A stretch of 6,776 bases of DNA from an archaeon (GCA_024409185.1 JAKSUD010000051.1:1-6776), one strand, 5' to 3'. Counted from the stretch's first letter, positions 1 to 6,151 are shown. Notes: generated by a model not told the origin, from the letters alone. Made by a program: numbers and translations.

Positions 1-2
1 CA

Positions 3-98
<96 letters not shown>

Positions 99-109
99 AT
101 TTCTTATTT

Positions 110-151
110 AAAATCGTTATTTTTAACGATTTTTCTTTTTTTTCTTTTTTT
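110..151 (+). terminator. Hairpin plus T-tract terminator after gdhA
   Basis: A perfect 10-bp stem (AAAATCGTTA at 110-119, TAACGATTTT at 124-133) with a TTTT loop runs straight into T-runs of 5, 8 and 7 bases separated by single C residues (130-151). Archaeal RNA polymerase terminates at oligo(T) tracts, and the hairpin makes it look like an intrinsic terminator. A near copy follows gfcR at 4252-4289 on the minus strand. Confidence 0.85.
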
Positions 152-230
152 ATCTATTTTTTAAGTTCTTTATAAGAATTTTTTTTAAACTTTTTTTATC
201 AAATTTATAGAAATTTTTATAATCTTTTCT

Positions 231-246
231 TTTAATATATAATATT
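231..246 (+). promoter_or_regulatory. Candidate TATA-box region for the M48 protease gene
   Basis: TTTAATATATAATATT lies about 45-60 bp ahead of the Shine-Dalgarno site at 289-295, which leaves room for a transcription start near 262 and a leader of about 40 nt. The whole spacer is so AT-rich that other positions (for example 211-222) could serve equally well, so this is a weak call. Confidence 0.25.
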
Positions 247-300
247 AAATATAAATTTTAAACTTATTTTTAATTATTTATTAATAATGGGAGGTAAAAT

Positions 301-1434
301 ATGGCTAAGGATGATAGAAGTGGTTTAAATCCATTTACTGGTGAGAAACATTTGGATTTGCTTAATGATGATAATTTGTTAAGAGAGTCCTATGGTCAGT
401 ATAGAAATATTGTAAGTCGTAGTAATTTATTAGATAATACTACTCAAGGTCAAGCTGTAACTAATGTTGCTCGTCGTTTGATTGGAGCTATTGAAGAGTA
501 TTTACTTAAAATAGGGAGATACGATTATATTGAAAACTATTATGATTGGGAGTTTCATTTAGTTGGAGATAATAATGTAAATGCTTTCTGTATGCCTGGA
601 GGTAAAATTGTTGTATTTTCTGGAATTCTTGGTGTTGCCGATACTGAGGAAAAAATTGCTTTTATTTTAGCTCATGAAATATCTCATGCATTACTTGATC
701 ACTCAAGAACCCAACAAAGTGCAAGAACTGCTAAAACTGGTATTGAAATTGCTGCTTTAGTTGGAAGTATTGCTCTTGATTTAACAGGTCATCATGAATT
801 AGCTGATGTTACTCGTGGAGCTACTCTTGTAGGTAGTATAGGTTCTGAGTTTTTACTTATGAAACCTTTTGGTAGAGGACATGAAATTGAAGCTGATAAA
901 TTAGGTATGATGATTATGTATTGGGCAGGTTATGATATTCATAATATTCCTGCTTTTTGGCAAGCTATGAGTGCTAAAAGCCCAAATAATCATGATTTCT
1001 TTTCAACTCACCCTTCAGATAGTAAAAGAATTGAAGCAATGAGAGAATTGATTAGTGAGATTGATAGTGGTGTTGATTTCTATTCAAATCCTGTTTTATC
1101 TAAATTAAATTCAAAAGTAGCTACTGGAGATAGGAAAACTATTGGTTTTAATTCAGATTCTGCACCTGCATTAGGAGTAAGTTCTGATTCTTATAATTCT
1201 AATAACTTAAATACAGATAATTTTGATAACTCAAATACGGGTAATTTTAATCCTCAAAGTAGAGTTTTAAAAGATAAATTTTGTACTAATTGTGGAACTC
1301 CTGCAGCATGGGGTGCATTTTTCTGTACTAATTGTGGTAATAAATTAGATGTTAAATGTCCTAAATGTGGTACTAATGTTAGTAATCCTGATGCTTCATT
1401 TTGTACAAATTGCGGTTTTAAATTAGAATTTTAA
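301..1434 (+). CDS. M48-family zinc metalloprotease with C-terminal double zinc ribbon
   Basis: Predicted 377-aa zinc-dependent endopeptidase of the M48 clan (OMA1/LoiP/BepA-like). Zinc site: HEISH at residues 125-129 (His125, Glu126, His129), with the third ligand probably Glu195 in EIEAD (195-199). Other family hallmarks are NPFTGEK near the N-terminus, NAFCMPGGKIVVFSGIL before the active site, and STHPSDSKRI (235-244). A Ser/Asn-rich linker (about 262-325) leads to two zinc ribbons: Cys328/331/342/345 and Cys353/356/368/371. There is no signal peptide or lipobox. The 146-184 stretch is mildly hydrophobic but resembles a loop of soluble relatives, so a cytoplasmic protein is inferred. The ATG start is supported by GGGAGGT at 289-295, five bases upstream. 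It is probably monocistronic: 202 bp and a terminator separate it from gdhA. Likely role is protein quality control; the substrate is unknown. Confidence 0.88.
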   Translation: MAKDDRSGLNPFTGEKHLDLLNDDNLLRESYGQYRNIVSRSNLLDNTTQGQAVTNVARRLIGAIEEYLLKIGRYDYIENYYDWEFHLVGDNNVNAFCMPGGKIVVFSGILGVADTEEKIAFILAHEISHALLDHSRTQQSARTAKTGIEIAALVGSIALDLTGHHELADVTRGATLVGSIGSEFLLMKPFGRGHEIEADKLGMMIMYWAGYDIHNIPAFWQAMSAKSPNNHDFFSTHPSDSKRIEAMRELISEIDSGVDFYSNPVLSKLNSKVATGDRKTIGFNSDSAPALGVSSDSYNSNNLNTDNFDNSNTGNFNPQSRVLKDKFCTNCGTPAAWGAFFCTNCGNKLDVKCPKCGTNVSNPDASFCTNCGFKLEF

Positions 1435-1530
1435 GTTTTAATTAATATTTTTTTATTTTTAAAGTTTTTTATAATCCAATTTTAATTAATATTTTCTTAT
1501 TTTTTAATTTTTTTATTTGTTTTTTCATAA
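1435..1530 (+). terminator. T-rich tract after the M48 protease gene, with a short direct repeat
   Basis: Several runs of 5-8 T follow the stop codon with no convincing hairpin, fitting archaeal oligo(T) termination. A 25-nt segment at 1436-1460 recurs at 1480-1504 with one mismatch, so the T-rich signal is present twice. The rest of the spacer up to 1658 is AT-rich and holds no gene I can support. Confidence 0.45.
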
Positions 1531-1605
1531 TTAAATTTTAATTTTTTGCTTATATTTTCAAATTTAAATACTCTATTTATAAATATTATAATAAATTATT
1601 TATAG

Positions 1606-1622
1606 TCTAAAAAATATATTTA
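1606..1622 (+). promoter_or_regulatory. Candidate BRE/TATA element for the glycosyltransferase gene
   Basis: TCTAAAAAATATATTTA resembles an archaeal purine-rich BRE followed by a TATA box. It sits about 30-40 bp ahead of the Shine-Dalgarno site at 1648, giving a predicted start near 1640 and a very short leader. The AT-rich background makes this uncertain. It would also drive the downstream acyltransferase. Confidence 0.3.
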
Positions 1623-1647
1623 TTAAAGTATAATAATTATTTATTTT

Positions 1648-1652
1648 GAGGT
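1648..1652 (+). promoter_or_regulatory. Ribosome binding site that fixes a TTG start
   Basis: GAGGT lies six bases ahead of TTG at 1659-1661. The first in-frame ATG is residue 114, inside the fold, so this site decides the start codon. Confidence 0.75.
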
Positions 1653-1658
1653 TATTTT

Positions 1659-2753
1659 TTGACAAAAGAGAAAACTGCTTTATTATTTGTTACAGGTAGA
1701 GGTTTAGGTGGAGATGCAGTTATTGCATATAACCTTATTAAACTTTTAACTAATAATGGAATTCGATGTGAAATCGCTTTAGATGAATCTGCTCCAGGTT
1801 TATTATTTAAAAAGAAAGGATTAGATTGGCATAAAGTATCAATTCCTCAAGCAGGAGGTCATGCTGCATCTAAATCTGCTGTTGCTAAAGCAGGGGTTAA
1901 AACTCTTAAAGCAGTTAAAAGAGCTAAAAAAATTATACAAGATTTAAATGTTGATTTAGTTTTGGGAGTTATTGGTGGAGGTGCAGTTATTGGTTGTATG
2001 GCTGCTAAACGTGCTAAAGTACCTTCTGTTGGTGTTTTAAGTACTCCATTAGATACTAAAGTTTGTCGTAAATTAACAAATAATATTATTTTTCCAGAAA
2101 ATCCTTTATTTGGTGAGGAAGAACTTCCAGATAATTTGCATAAATCTTTCTTCCCAATGGATACTAAAATTATGGAAGGTAACAAAGATAATGCTTTAAA
2201 ATTAATTAAACAACATTGTGATGACCTTAAAAAAGTAGATGATAATATAATTGAATTCGATGAGAATAAAAAGACTATTTTGTTTTCCTCTGGTTCTACT
2301 TTATTTGAAAAAACTGCACAAGCTATTGATGAATTTTCAAAATACTCTCAAGATTACAATTTAATATTAATTGGTTCTCCATTAAAAGATGAATTTAATA
2401 AATATATTGATCAAACTAAAGTTATTAATTTAGGTTATATTGATTGGATTGCTGATTTATATGATTTAGCGGATTTAGCTATTTTGACTGATGATGGAAT
2501 TATGCTTCAAGAAGCTTTAATTTGTAATATTCCTATTGTTATTCTAAAAAGAGTTAAATATGGAAGATACCATAATATGGCTACTGTTTTTGATGGTGCT
2601 TGTCTTGAAGCAGATTTAGATGATTTAAGTGATAAAATTGAATTAATCAGTTCTGAATATGATAGTTTTAAATCTAAAACTTATAATTACTCTGAGGAAA
2701 TTCTTCAATCTAATGAAATTATTTTAAATTTAATTAATGAATCATTTAAATAA
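1659..2753 (+). CDS. MurG-like GT-B glycosyltransferase (GT28-like)
   Basis: Predicted 364-aa cytoplasmic or peripheral membrane glycosyltransferase with two Rossmann-like halves. The N-terminal half has a glycine-rich TGRGLGGD loop at 12-19 and GVIGGGAVIG at 103-112, comparable to the acceptor-side GG loops of MurG. The C-terminal half opens with ILFSSGST (207-214) and continues with VINLGYIDWIADLYDLADLAIL, then TDDG (277-280), Glu285, IPIVILK and His305 in YHNMATVFDGACLE. That order parallels the UDP-sugar-binding half of MurG/UGT enzymes. Length fits the family. The TTG start is chosen from the GAGGT site. The acyltransferase gene follows after 57 bp on the same strand, so both probably act on one envelope glycan. 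Methanobacteriales make pseudomurein rather than murein, so a pseudomurein or surface-polysaccharide step is possible. Donor and acceptor cannot be read from the sequence. Confidence 0.78.
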   Translation: MTKEKTALLFVTGRGLGGDAVIAYNLIKLLTNNGIRCEIALDESAPGLLFKKKGLDWHKVSIPQAGGHAASKSAVAKAGVKTLKAVKRAKKIIQDLNVDLVLGVIGGGAVIGCMAAKRAKVPSVGVLSTPLDTKVCRKLTNNIIFPENPLFGEEELPDNLHKSFFPMDTKIMEGNKDNALKLIKQHCDDLKKVDDNIIEFDENKKTILFSSGSTLFEKTAQAIDEFSKYSQDYNLILIGSPLKDEFNKYIDQTKVINLGYIDWIADLYDLADLAILTDDGIMLQEALICNIPIVILKRVKYGRYHNMATVFDGACLEADLDDLSDKIELISSEYDSFKSKTYNYSEEILQSNEIILNLINESFK

Positions 2754-2798
2754 TTATTTTATATATTTTTTATTTTTTTATTTTTATTAAATATTTAA

Positions 2799-2804
2799 GA
2801 GGGA
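2799..2804 (+). promoter_or_regulatory. Ribosome binding site that fixes the acyltransferase TTG start
   Basis: GAGGGA followed by six T residues precedes TTG at 2811-2813. Starting at the first in-frame ATG (residue 65) would delete the conserved Asp16/His30 region, so TTG is the plausible start. Confidence 0.65.
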
Positions 2805-2810
2805 TTTTTT

Positions 2811-3889
2811 TTGAATATTGATGAAAACTTATTAAATAAACGTATTTTATGGGTTGATTGGGCTAAATTTTTAGCTATTTTTTTCATTTTAATAATCCAT
2901 TGTTCTTCTGATTTTTTAACTGGCGGAATTATAGGTTCTAGTAATTGGTTAATTACTTTATTCTTTGAATCTATTTCTCGTTGGGGAATTATTGTTTTTG
3001 TTATGGTTTCTGGTTTTCTTTTACTTAGAAAAGAATATGAATTAAAAGAATTTTTATTTAAAAGATTTAGTCGTGTTGTTTTACCTTTTGTTTTTTGGAA
3101 TATTATTTATATTGTTGTTAAATTAGTAGTTCAAAATCCATTACAAGGTAAAGTTACTGCATTTCTGTAATCGGATTCTTTATTAATGCATTTTTAGATC
3201 CTACTATTGTTACTGTTCAGTTTTGGTTTGTATATATGATTTTAGGATTATATTTGGTTACTCCAATTTTAGCTAAATGGATTAAAAATGCTAGTGATTT
3301 AGAAATTAATTATTTATTAATTGTATGGCTTATAATCTTATTGATTAACTTTTTAAATATTAAATTCTTATTATGTGACTATTTAACTTTCTTCGGTGGT
3401 TTCTTAGGATTCTTTATTTTAGGTTATTATTTACCTCTTAAAAAATCTAAAGGAGAACTTAAATACTTAAATAGTGTTAAATCTGGTTTAATTTTATTTA
3501 TAATTGGATTTTTAGGTATCTTTTTAGGTACTTGGGCATTAAGTTCACTTTCAGGCCAGCTTTCATTTACTTTTATTAGTTTAGGTGATTTAACACCATT
3601 CGCTATTTTAGAAGCTATTGGTATTTATATTATGATTATGGAATTAGTACCTAAGATTACTAATAAAAAACTTAATTATATGGCAGTTAAATTTAGTTTA
3701 GCAAGTTTTGGAATTTATTTAGTAAATGTATTGGTTATTAATGGATTAAAAATTATTGGTATTTATTCCACTAGTTTTAATGCAATTTCCATTATTTTAT
3801 ATGCTATTTTAGCTTTCATTATTTCATTTATTGTAATAATGATTATGGGTAAAATTCCAATTATTAAGAAATTCTCAGGATTAGTTTAA
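2811..3889 (+). pseudogene. Acyltransferase-3 family integral membrane protein, broken by a one-base frameshift
   Basis: Two pieces in different frames form one gene. The first (2811-3170) has WVDWAKFLAIFFILIIHCSSD, with Asp16 and His30 in the family's N-terminal motif, then FVMVSGFLLL and FKRFSRVVLPFVFW. It stops at TAA 3168-3170. The second frame is open from 3152 and continues with VIGFFINAFLDP, QFWFVYMILGLYLVTPIL and several further hydrophobic segments to TAA 3887-3889. Adding one T to the TTT run at 3162-3164 gives an uninterrupted protein of about 359 aa, normal for the family, with roughly ten membrane segments. Such enzymes move acetyl or other acyl groups onto sugars of surface polymers. 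Position behind the MurG-like gene suggests the same glycan as target. The break may be real inactivation, a slippage variant or a sequencing error. Both halves look well conserved, which argues for a recent mutation or an error. Confidence 0.85.
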
Positions 3890-3894
3890 TTCTG

Positions 3895-3960
3895 AATTTT
3901 TCTTTTTATTATTTATTTTTAAGATAAAGATTTTTATTTTTTTTAATTAATTTTTTTATT
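3895..3960 (+). terminator. T-rich termination region after the acyltransferase gene
   Basis: Repeated T-runs of 4-8 bases (for example 3897-3901, 3903-3907, 3916-3920, 3937-3944 and 3951-3957) begin six bases after the stop codon. No stable hairpin is evident. This fits archaeal oligo(T) termination and would end the glycosyltransferase/acyltransferase transcript. Confidence 0.5.
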
Positions 3961-4027
3961 ATTTTATTATTTTACTATTTTTTAATTACAACATGTAGAT
4001 TTATAATTCTATTTTTCTTTAATTTCA

Positions 4028-4120
4028 TCATTATTTTAATTAAATTATCTAATTGATTTATTAAATTAATACTTTATTAATTATCTTATAAAATTATCAG
4101 TCATTATTTTAATTAAATTA
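4028..4120. repeat. 20-nt exact direct repeat
   Basis: The 20 bases at 4028-4047 recur exactly at 4101-4120, 73 bp apart, with different flanking bases. The second copy runs directly into the degenerate tandem repeat starting at 4119. The sequence is almost pure A/T with one C, so chance similarity is more likely than for a balanced sequence. Confidence 0.7.
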
Positions 4121-4217
4121 ATGGATTGAACTTACTAATATTCTGAATAGTACTATTGAGAAATAGTAATTAATAGATTGGACTTATTAATATTCTAATA
4201 GTAATATAGAAAAATAG
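4119..4217. repeat. Degenerate tandem repeat, two units with 52-bp period
   Basis: Unit 1 (4119-4166) and unit 2 (4171-4217) align with 41 of 47 bases identical and one single-base gap, by hand alignment. Shared landmarks are ATTG(A/G)ACTTA, TAATATTCT, AATAGTA and AAATAG. Unit 1 contains a 12-bp palindrome (4146-4157) and a hairpin that unit 2 has lost. It looks like an old local duplication; I cannot assign it to a known element. Confidence 0.75.
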
Positions 4218-4251
4218 AATTTAAACGGTAATTAATATTAAAATAAATTTT

Positions 4252-4289
4252 AAAAAAAGAAAAAAGAAAATCGTTATAGAAAACGATTT
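4252..4289 (-). terminator. Hairpin plus T-tract terminator after gfcR
   Basis: Read on the minus strand, an 8-bp stem (AAATCGTT, AACGATTT; plus-strand arms 4268-4275 and 4282-4289) with a 6-base loop is followed by T-runs of 4, 6 and 7 bases separated by single C residues. It starts 11 bp after the gfcR stop. The stem core and the T-C-T-C-T tail match the gdhA terminator at 110-151. Confidence 0.85.
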
Positions 4290-4300
4290 AAATAATAGAT

Positions 4301-4912
4301 TTAATTTAATCTATTTATTTGGATTAAAGATTCAACAGGAACTCCATCAATTTCAGAAACACCTGCTTTATCGATTAATACAGTAATAACAACTGGTTCT
4401 CCACCAAGATCTTTTACAGTACTAACAACATCTTTCATTGTACTTCCACTAGTTACAACATCATCAACGATAGCAACTTTTTTACCTTTAACATTTCCGA
4501 AGTTAGCACTGATAGCTCCTTCACCATCACCTAAACCTTCTCTGTGTTTATTTGGGTGATAAATTGCAAGGGAAGTTGGAATTTCACCTAAATCTTGAAT
4601 GAAATCAGCCATCATAGTTGCAAATGGAATTCCGCTTGTTGCAATTCCAACAACAACTTCAATTTCGCCATGGTCCATTGCTATGTCACTTAAAGCCATA
4701 GAAGCATATCTTAATCTTGAAGAACTTTCTCCTAAACTTTTCCAGTTAATGTAAAAGTCTACAGGAGCTTCTTCTTTAACTTCAGCTTCAGTTTTTTGTA
4801 AGATTAACCATCTTGCAGTGTCTAAAGATACATTAAGTTCATCTGCAATTTCACCAGTAGTAAAACCATGAGCTCTAAGTTCTTGTGCTTTATTAATAAG
4901 TTTTTGATTCAT
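4301..4912 (-). CDS. gfcR: GfcR-type transcriptional regulator (HTH plus phosphoribosyltransferase-like domain)
   Basis: 203-aa protein. Residues 1-40 form a helix-turn-helix ([20 protein letters not shown] then SLDTARWLI). Residues from about 50 on are a type I phosphoribosyltransferase fold, with [13 protein letters not shown] at 86-98 and the PRPP-binding loop [13 protein letters not shown] at 146-158. Fused HTH-PRTase proteins of about 200 aa are the archaeal group often mislabelled orotate phosphoribosyltransferase (PyrE-like). In haloarchaea the homologue, GfcR, regulates glycolytic genes; the same role in a methanogen is inferred. The intact PRPP loop suggests it senses PRPP or a related nucleotide rather than making OMP. 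The ATG start is supported by AAAGGTGA (plus-strand 4917-4924), four bases upstream. A palindrome over a probable TATA box at 4991-5007 may be its operator. The transcript ends at the hairpin at 4252-4289. Confidence 0.88.
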   Translation of the reverse strand: MNQKLINKAQELRAHGFTTGEIADELNVSLDTARWLILQKTEAEVKEEAPVDFYINWKSLGESSSRLRYASMALSDIAMDHGEIEVVVGIATSGIPFATMMADFIQDLGEIPTSLAIYHPNKHREGLGDGEGAISANFGNVKGKKVAIVDDVVTSGSTMKDVVSTVKDLGGEPVVITVLIDKAGVSEIDGVPVESLIQINRLN

Positions 4913-4988
4913 TATTTCACCTTTGTGAATTTATGATTTATGAATTGAGTAATATGTAATTAATCTATAATAAGATTAAGGGGATAAT

Positions 4989-5007
4989 TTTATAAATCGG
5001 ATTTATA
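4989..5007 (-). promoter_or_regulatory. Candidate gfcR promoter with overlapping palindromic operator
   Basis: TTTATAAA (4989-4996) is a good archaeal TATA-box match about 77 bp ahead of the gfcR start. It overlaps a perfect inverted repeat, TATAAATC (4991-4998) and GATTTATA (5000-5007) around one central G. A run of 13 T (5010-5022, A on the minus strand) lies just upstream of the promoter. A regulator bound here would block TBP access. Function is inferred from position only. Confidence 0.45.
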
Positions 5008-5045
5008 TGTTTTTTTTTTTTTAAACTAATTAATATATAAATAGC

Positions 5046-5993
5046 TTATTCTAAACTAATTGGAGTGTGTTCTTTTGAAGATTTATTTGCAGCAAGTACC
5101 ATTTTAAGTGCTTTAAGTCCATCTTCTCCTGTAATTTCAGGTTCTGTATCATTAATTACACAGTTTAAAAAAGAACTTAATTCTTTAATTAATGGTTCTT
5201 CATGTTTAATAGTAACATCTTGTGCAAATTTACCATAAACATCAATACTTTGAGTGATGTAATCTACAGTAATAATTCCTGCAGTTCCAGTAATCTCAAT
5301 TTGTCTACGTTTGTAAGGAGTTAACCAGTTTACTTCTAAAAGACCAGTAATATCTTCTTCAAAGTTTACCATAATCTCAGCATGGTCTTCGAATTCACAT
5401 TTATCAAGAATACTACTCATTGAAGCATAAACTTGTTCAACCTTTTCATCAATTAAGAAATTCATAACATCTAAATCGTGAATTGCAAGGTCAATAGCTA
5501 CACCAACATCTTTAATTCTTGGTGGGAAAGGACCTACTCTTTTAGCAGAAACAGCTACTAAATCTCCAATAACATCATTGTCAATTAAATCTTTAGCTTT
5601 TTGTACTGCTGGGTTGAATCTTTCAACATGTCCAGTTGCAAGTTTTACACCTTTTTCTTTAGCAGCAGCAATCATTTCTTCTGCTTCTTCAGCAGTAAAT
5701 GCAATTGGTTTTTCTACTAAAACATGTTTTCCATATTCAATAGCTTGCATTACTACTTCATGGTGAAAAGTTGTTGGTACACAAACACTTACAACTTCAA
5801 TTTCAGGGTCTTTTAATATTTCTTCGATTTCACAGTAACCTTTAGTATTGTATTTTTTAGCAACTTTTTTAACAGTTTTCTCTACAACATCTGCTACTGC
5901 AACAAGGTTTGCATTTTCTAATTTTGAGTAAACACGGGCGTGATTGTATCCCATTGCACCGACACCGATTACTCCAACGTTTACAGTTTTCAC
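5046..5993 (-). CDS. Gfo/Idh/MocA-family oxidoreductase, possibly a UDP-N-acetylglucosamine 3-dehydrogenase
   Basis: 315-aa cytoplasmic NAD(P)-dependent sugar oxidoreductase. The N-terminal Rossmann domain starts with VGVIGVGAMGYNHARVY (nucleotide-binding GxGxxG-like loop at about 10-15). The EKP motif at 94-96 supplies the conserved lysine. GHVERFNPA follows at 121-129, and the catalytic-site stretch VGVAIDLAIHDLDVM at 163-177 holds the family's Asp168/His172. The C-terminal half is the usual beta-sheet domain. The start is GTG (5991-5993) behind GGAGG seven bases upstream; the overlapping ATG runs straight into TGA. The VERFNPA plus RVGP.P.RI.DVGV.IDLAIHD pattern recalls archaeal UDP-GlcNAc 3-dehydrogenases of acetamido-sugar pathways, but this substrate is from memory of the family and unproven. 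It is flanked by gfcR (133 bp) and hemC (247 bp), which gives no strong pathway hint. Confidence 0.85.
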   Translation of the reverse strand: MKTVNVGVIGVGAMGYNHARVYSKLENANLVAVADVVEKTVKKVAKKYNTKGYCEIEEILKDPEIEVVSVCVPTTFHHEVVMQAIEYGKHVLVEKPIAFTAEEAEEMIAAAKEKGVKLATGHVERFNPAVQKAKDLIDNDVIGDLVAVSAKRVGPFPPRIKDVGVAIDLAIHDLDVMNFLIDEKVEQVYASMSSILDKCEFEDHAEIMVNFEEDITGLLEVNWLTPYKRRQIEITGTAGIITVDYITQSIDVYGKFAQDVTIKHEEPLIKELSSFLNCVINDTEPEITGEDGLKALKMVLAANKSSKEHTPISLE

Positions 5994-6000
5994 ATATATT

Positions 6001-6005
6001 CCTCC
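6001..6005 (-). promoter_or_regulatory. Ribosome binding site that fixes a GTG start
   Basis: On the minus strand GGAGG lies seven bases ahead of GTG (5991-5993). The ATG that overlaps the GTG (plus-strand 5993-5995) is followed at once by TGA, so GTG is the start. Confidence 0.8.
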
Positions 6006-6033
6006 GATAACATTATAATTTATGTTTTTATAA

Positions 6034-6041
6034 CTTATAAA
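6034..6041 (-). promoter_or_regulatory. Candidate TATA box for the oxidoreductase gene
   Basis: TTTATAAG on the minus strand lies about 30 bp ahead of the GGAGG site, which would give a short leader starting near 6011. Other AT-only stretches nearby could serve as well. Confidence 0.25.
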
Positions 6042-6151
6042 TATTATTATAATATTTATTAAAAAAATAGTTAAAATTAATTTTTATATAAGTTTAAGCT
6101 AAATTTAAACAATTAAAAAATAGAATTTTCAATCATGTTAATATCATTTAG

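Larger units (their letters stand above)
3890..4300. other. 411-bp convergent intergenic region, no gene supported
   Basis: This lies between the stop codons of two convergent transcripts. It begins with the T-rich terminator zone, then holds a 20-nt direct repeat (4028-4047, 4101-4120), a degenerate tandem pair (4119-4166, 4171-4217), a small hairpin (4151-4168), and the gfcR terminator (4252-4289). No reading frame with a start and Shine-Dalgarno site is convincing on either strand, and I recognise no tRNA or known ncRNA. Confidence 0.7.

Noticed and set aside
1859..2185. Open reading frame of 108 codons on the minus strand
   Set aside because: It lies fully inside the glycosyltransferase gene on the opposite strand, has no recognisable motif or Shine-Dalgarno context, and the plus-strand protein shows clear family motifs.
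1659..2753. True MurG of peptidoglycan synthesis
   Set aside because: The fold matches, but the genome context looks like a methanogenic archaeon without murein and no mur/mra genes are nearby, so only a MurG-like assignment is justified.
3158..3168. Programmed -1 ribosomal frameshift in the acyltransferase
   Set aside because: No X XXY YYZ slippery heptamer is present at the junction (ATTTCTG) and no strong downstream structure is obvious. Frameshifting is not known for this family, so mutation or sequencing error is simpler.
3236..3889. A separate gene starting at ATG 3236
   Set aside because: Homology-like sequence continues upstream of this ATG to 3152 in the same frame, there is no Shine-Dalgarno site, and the piece lacks the family's N-terminal catalytic motif. 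It is the second half of the frameshifted acyltransferase.
4028..4217. CRISPR array
   Set aside because: Only two units of each repeat type, nearly no spacer between the tandem units, strong AT bias and no cas gene.
4301..4912. Orotate phosphoribosyltransferase (pyrE)
   Set aside because: The N-terminal helix-turn-helix and family length identify the GfcR-type regulator. The phosphoribosyltransferase domain alone would mislead to PyrE.
5578..5766. Open reading frame of 62 codons on the plus strand
   Set aside because: It is antisense to the oxidoreductase core (EKP and VERFNPA regions) and has low-complexity Ser/Ala-rich content typical of a shadow frame.
6092..6110. Hairpin GTTTAA/TTAAAC as hemC terminator
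   Set aside because: The stem is only 6 bp and no T-run follows it on the minus strand, so it does not qualify as a terminator.
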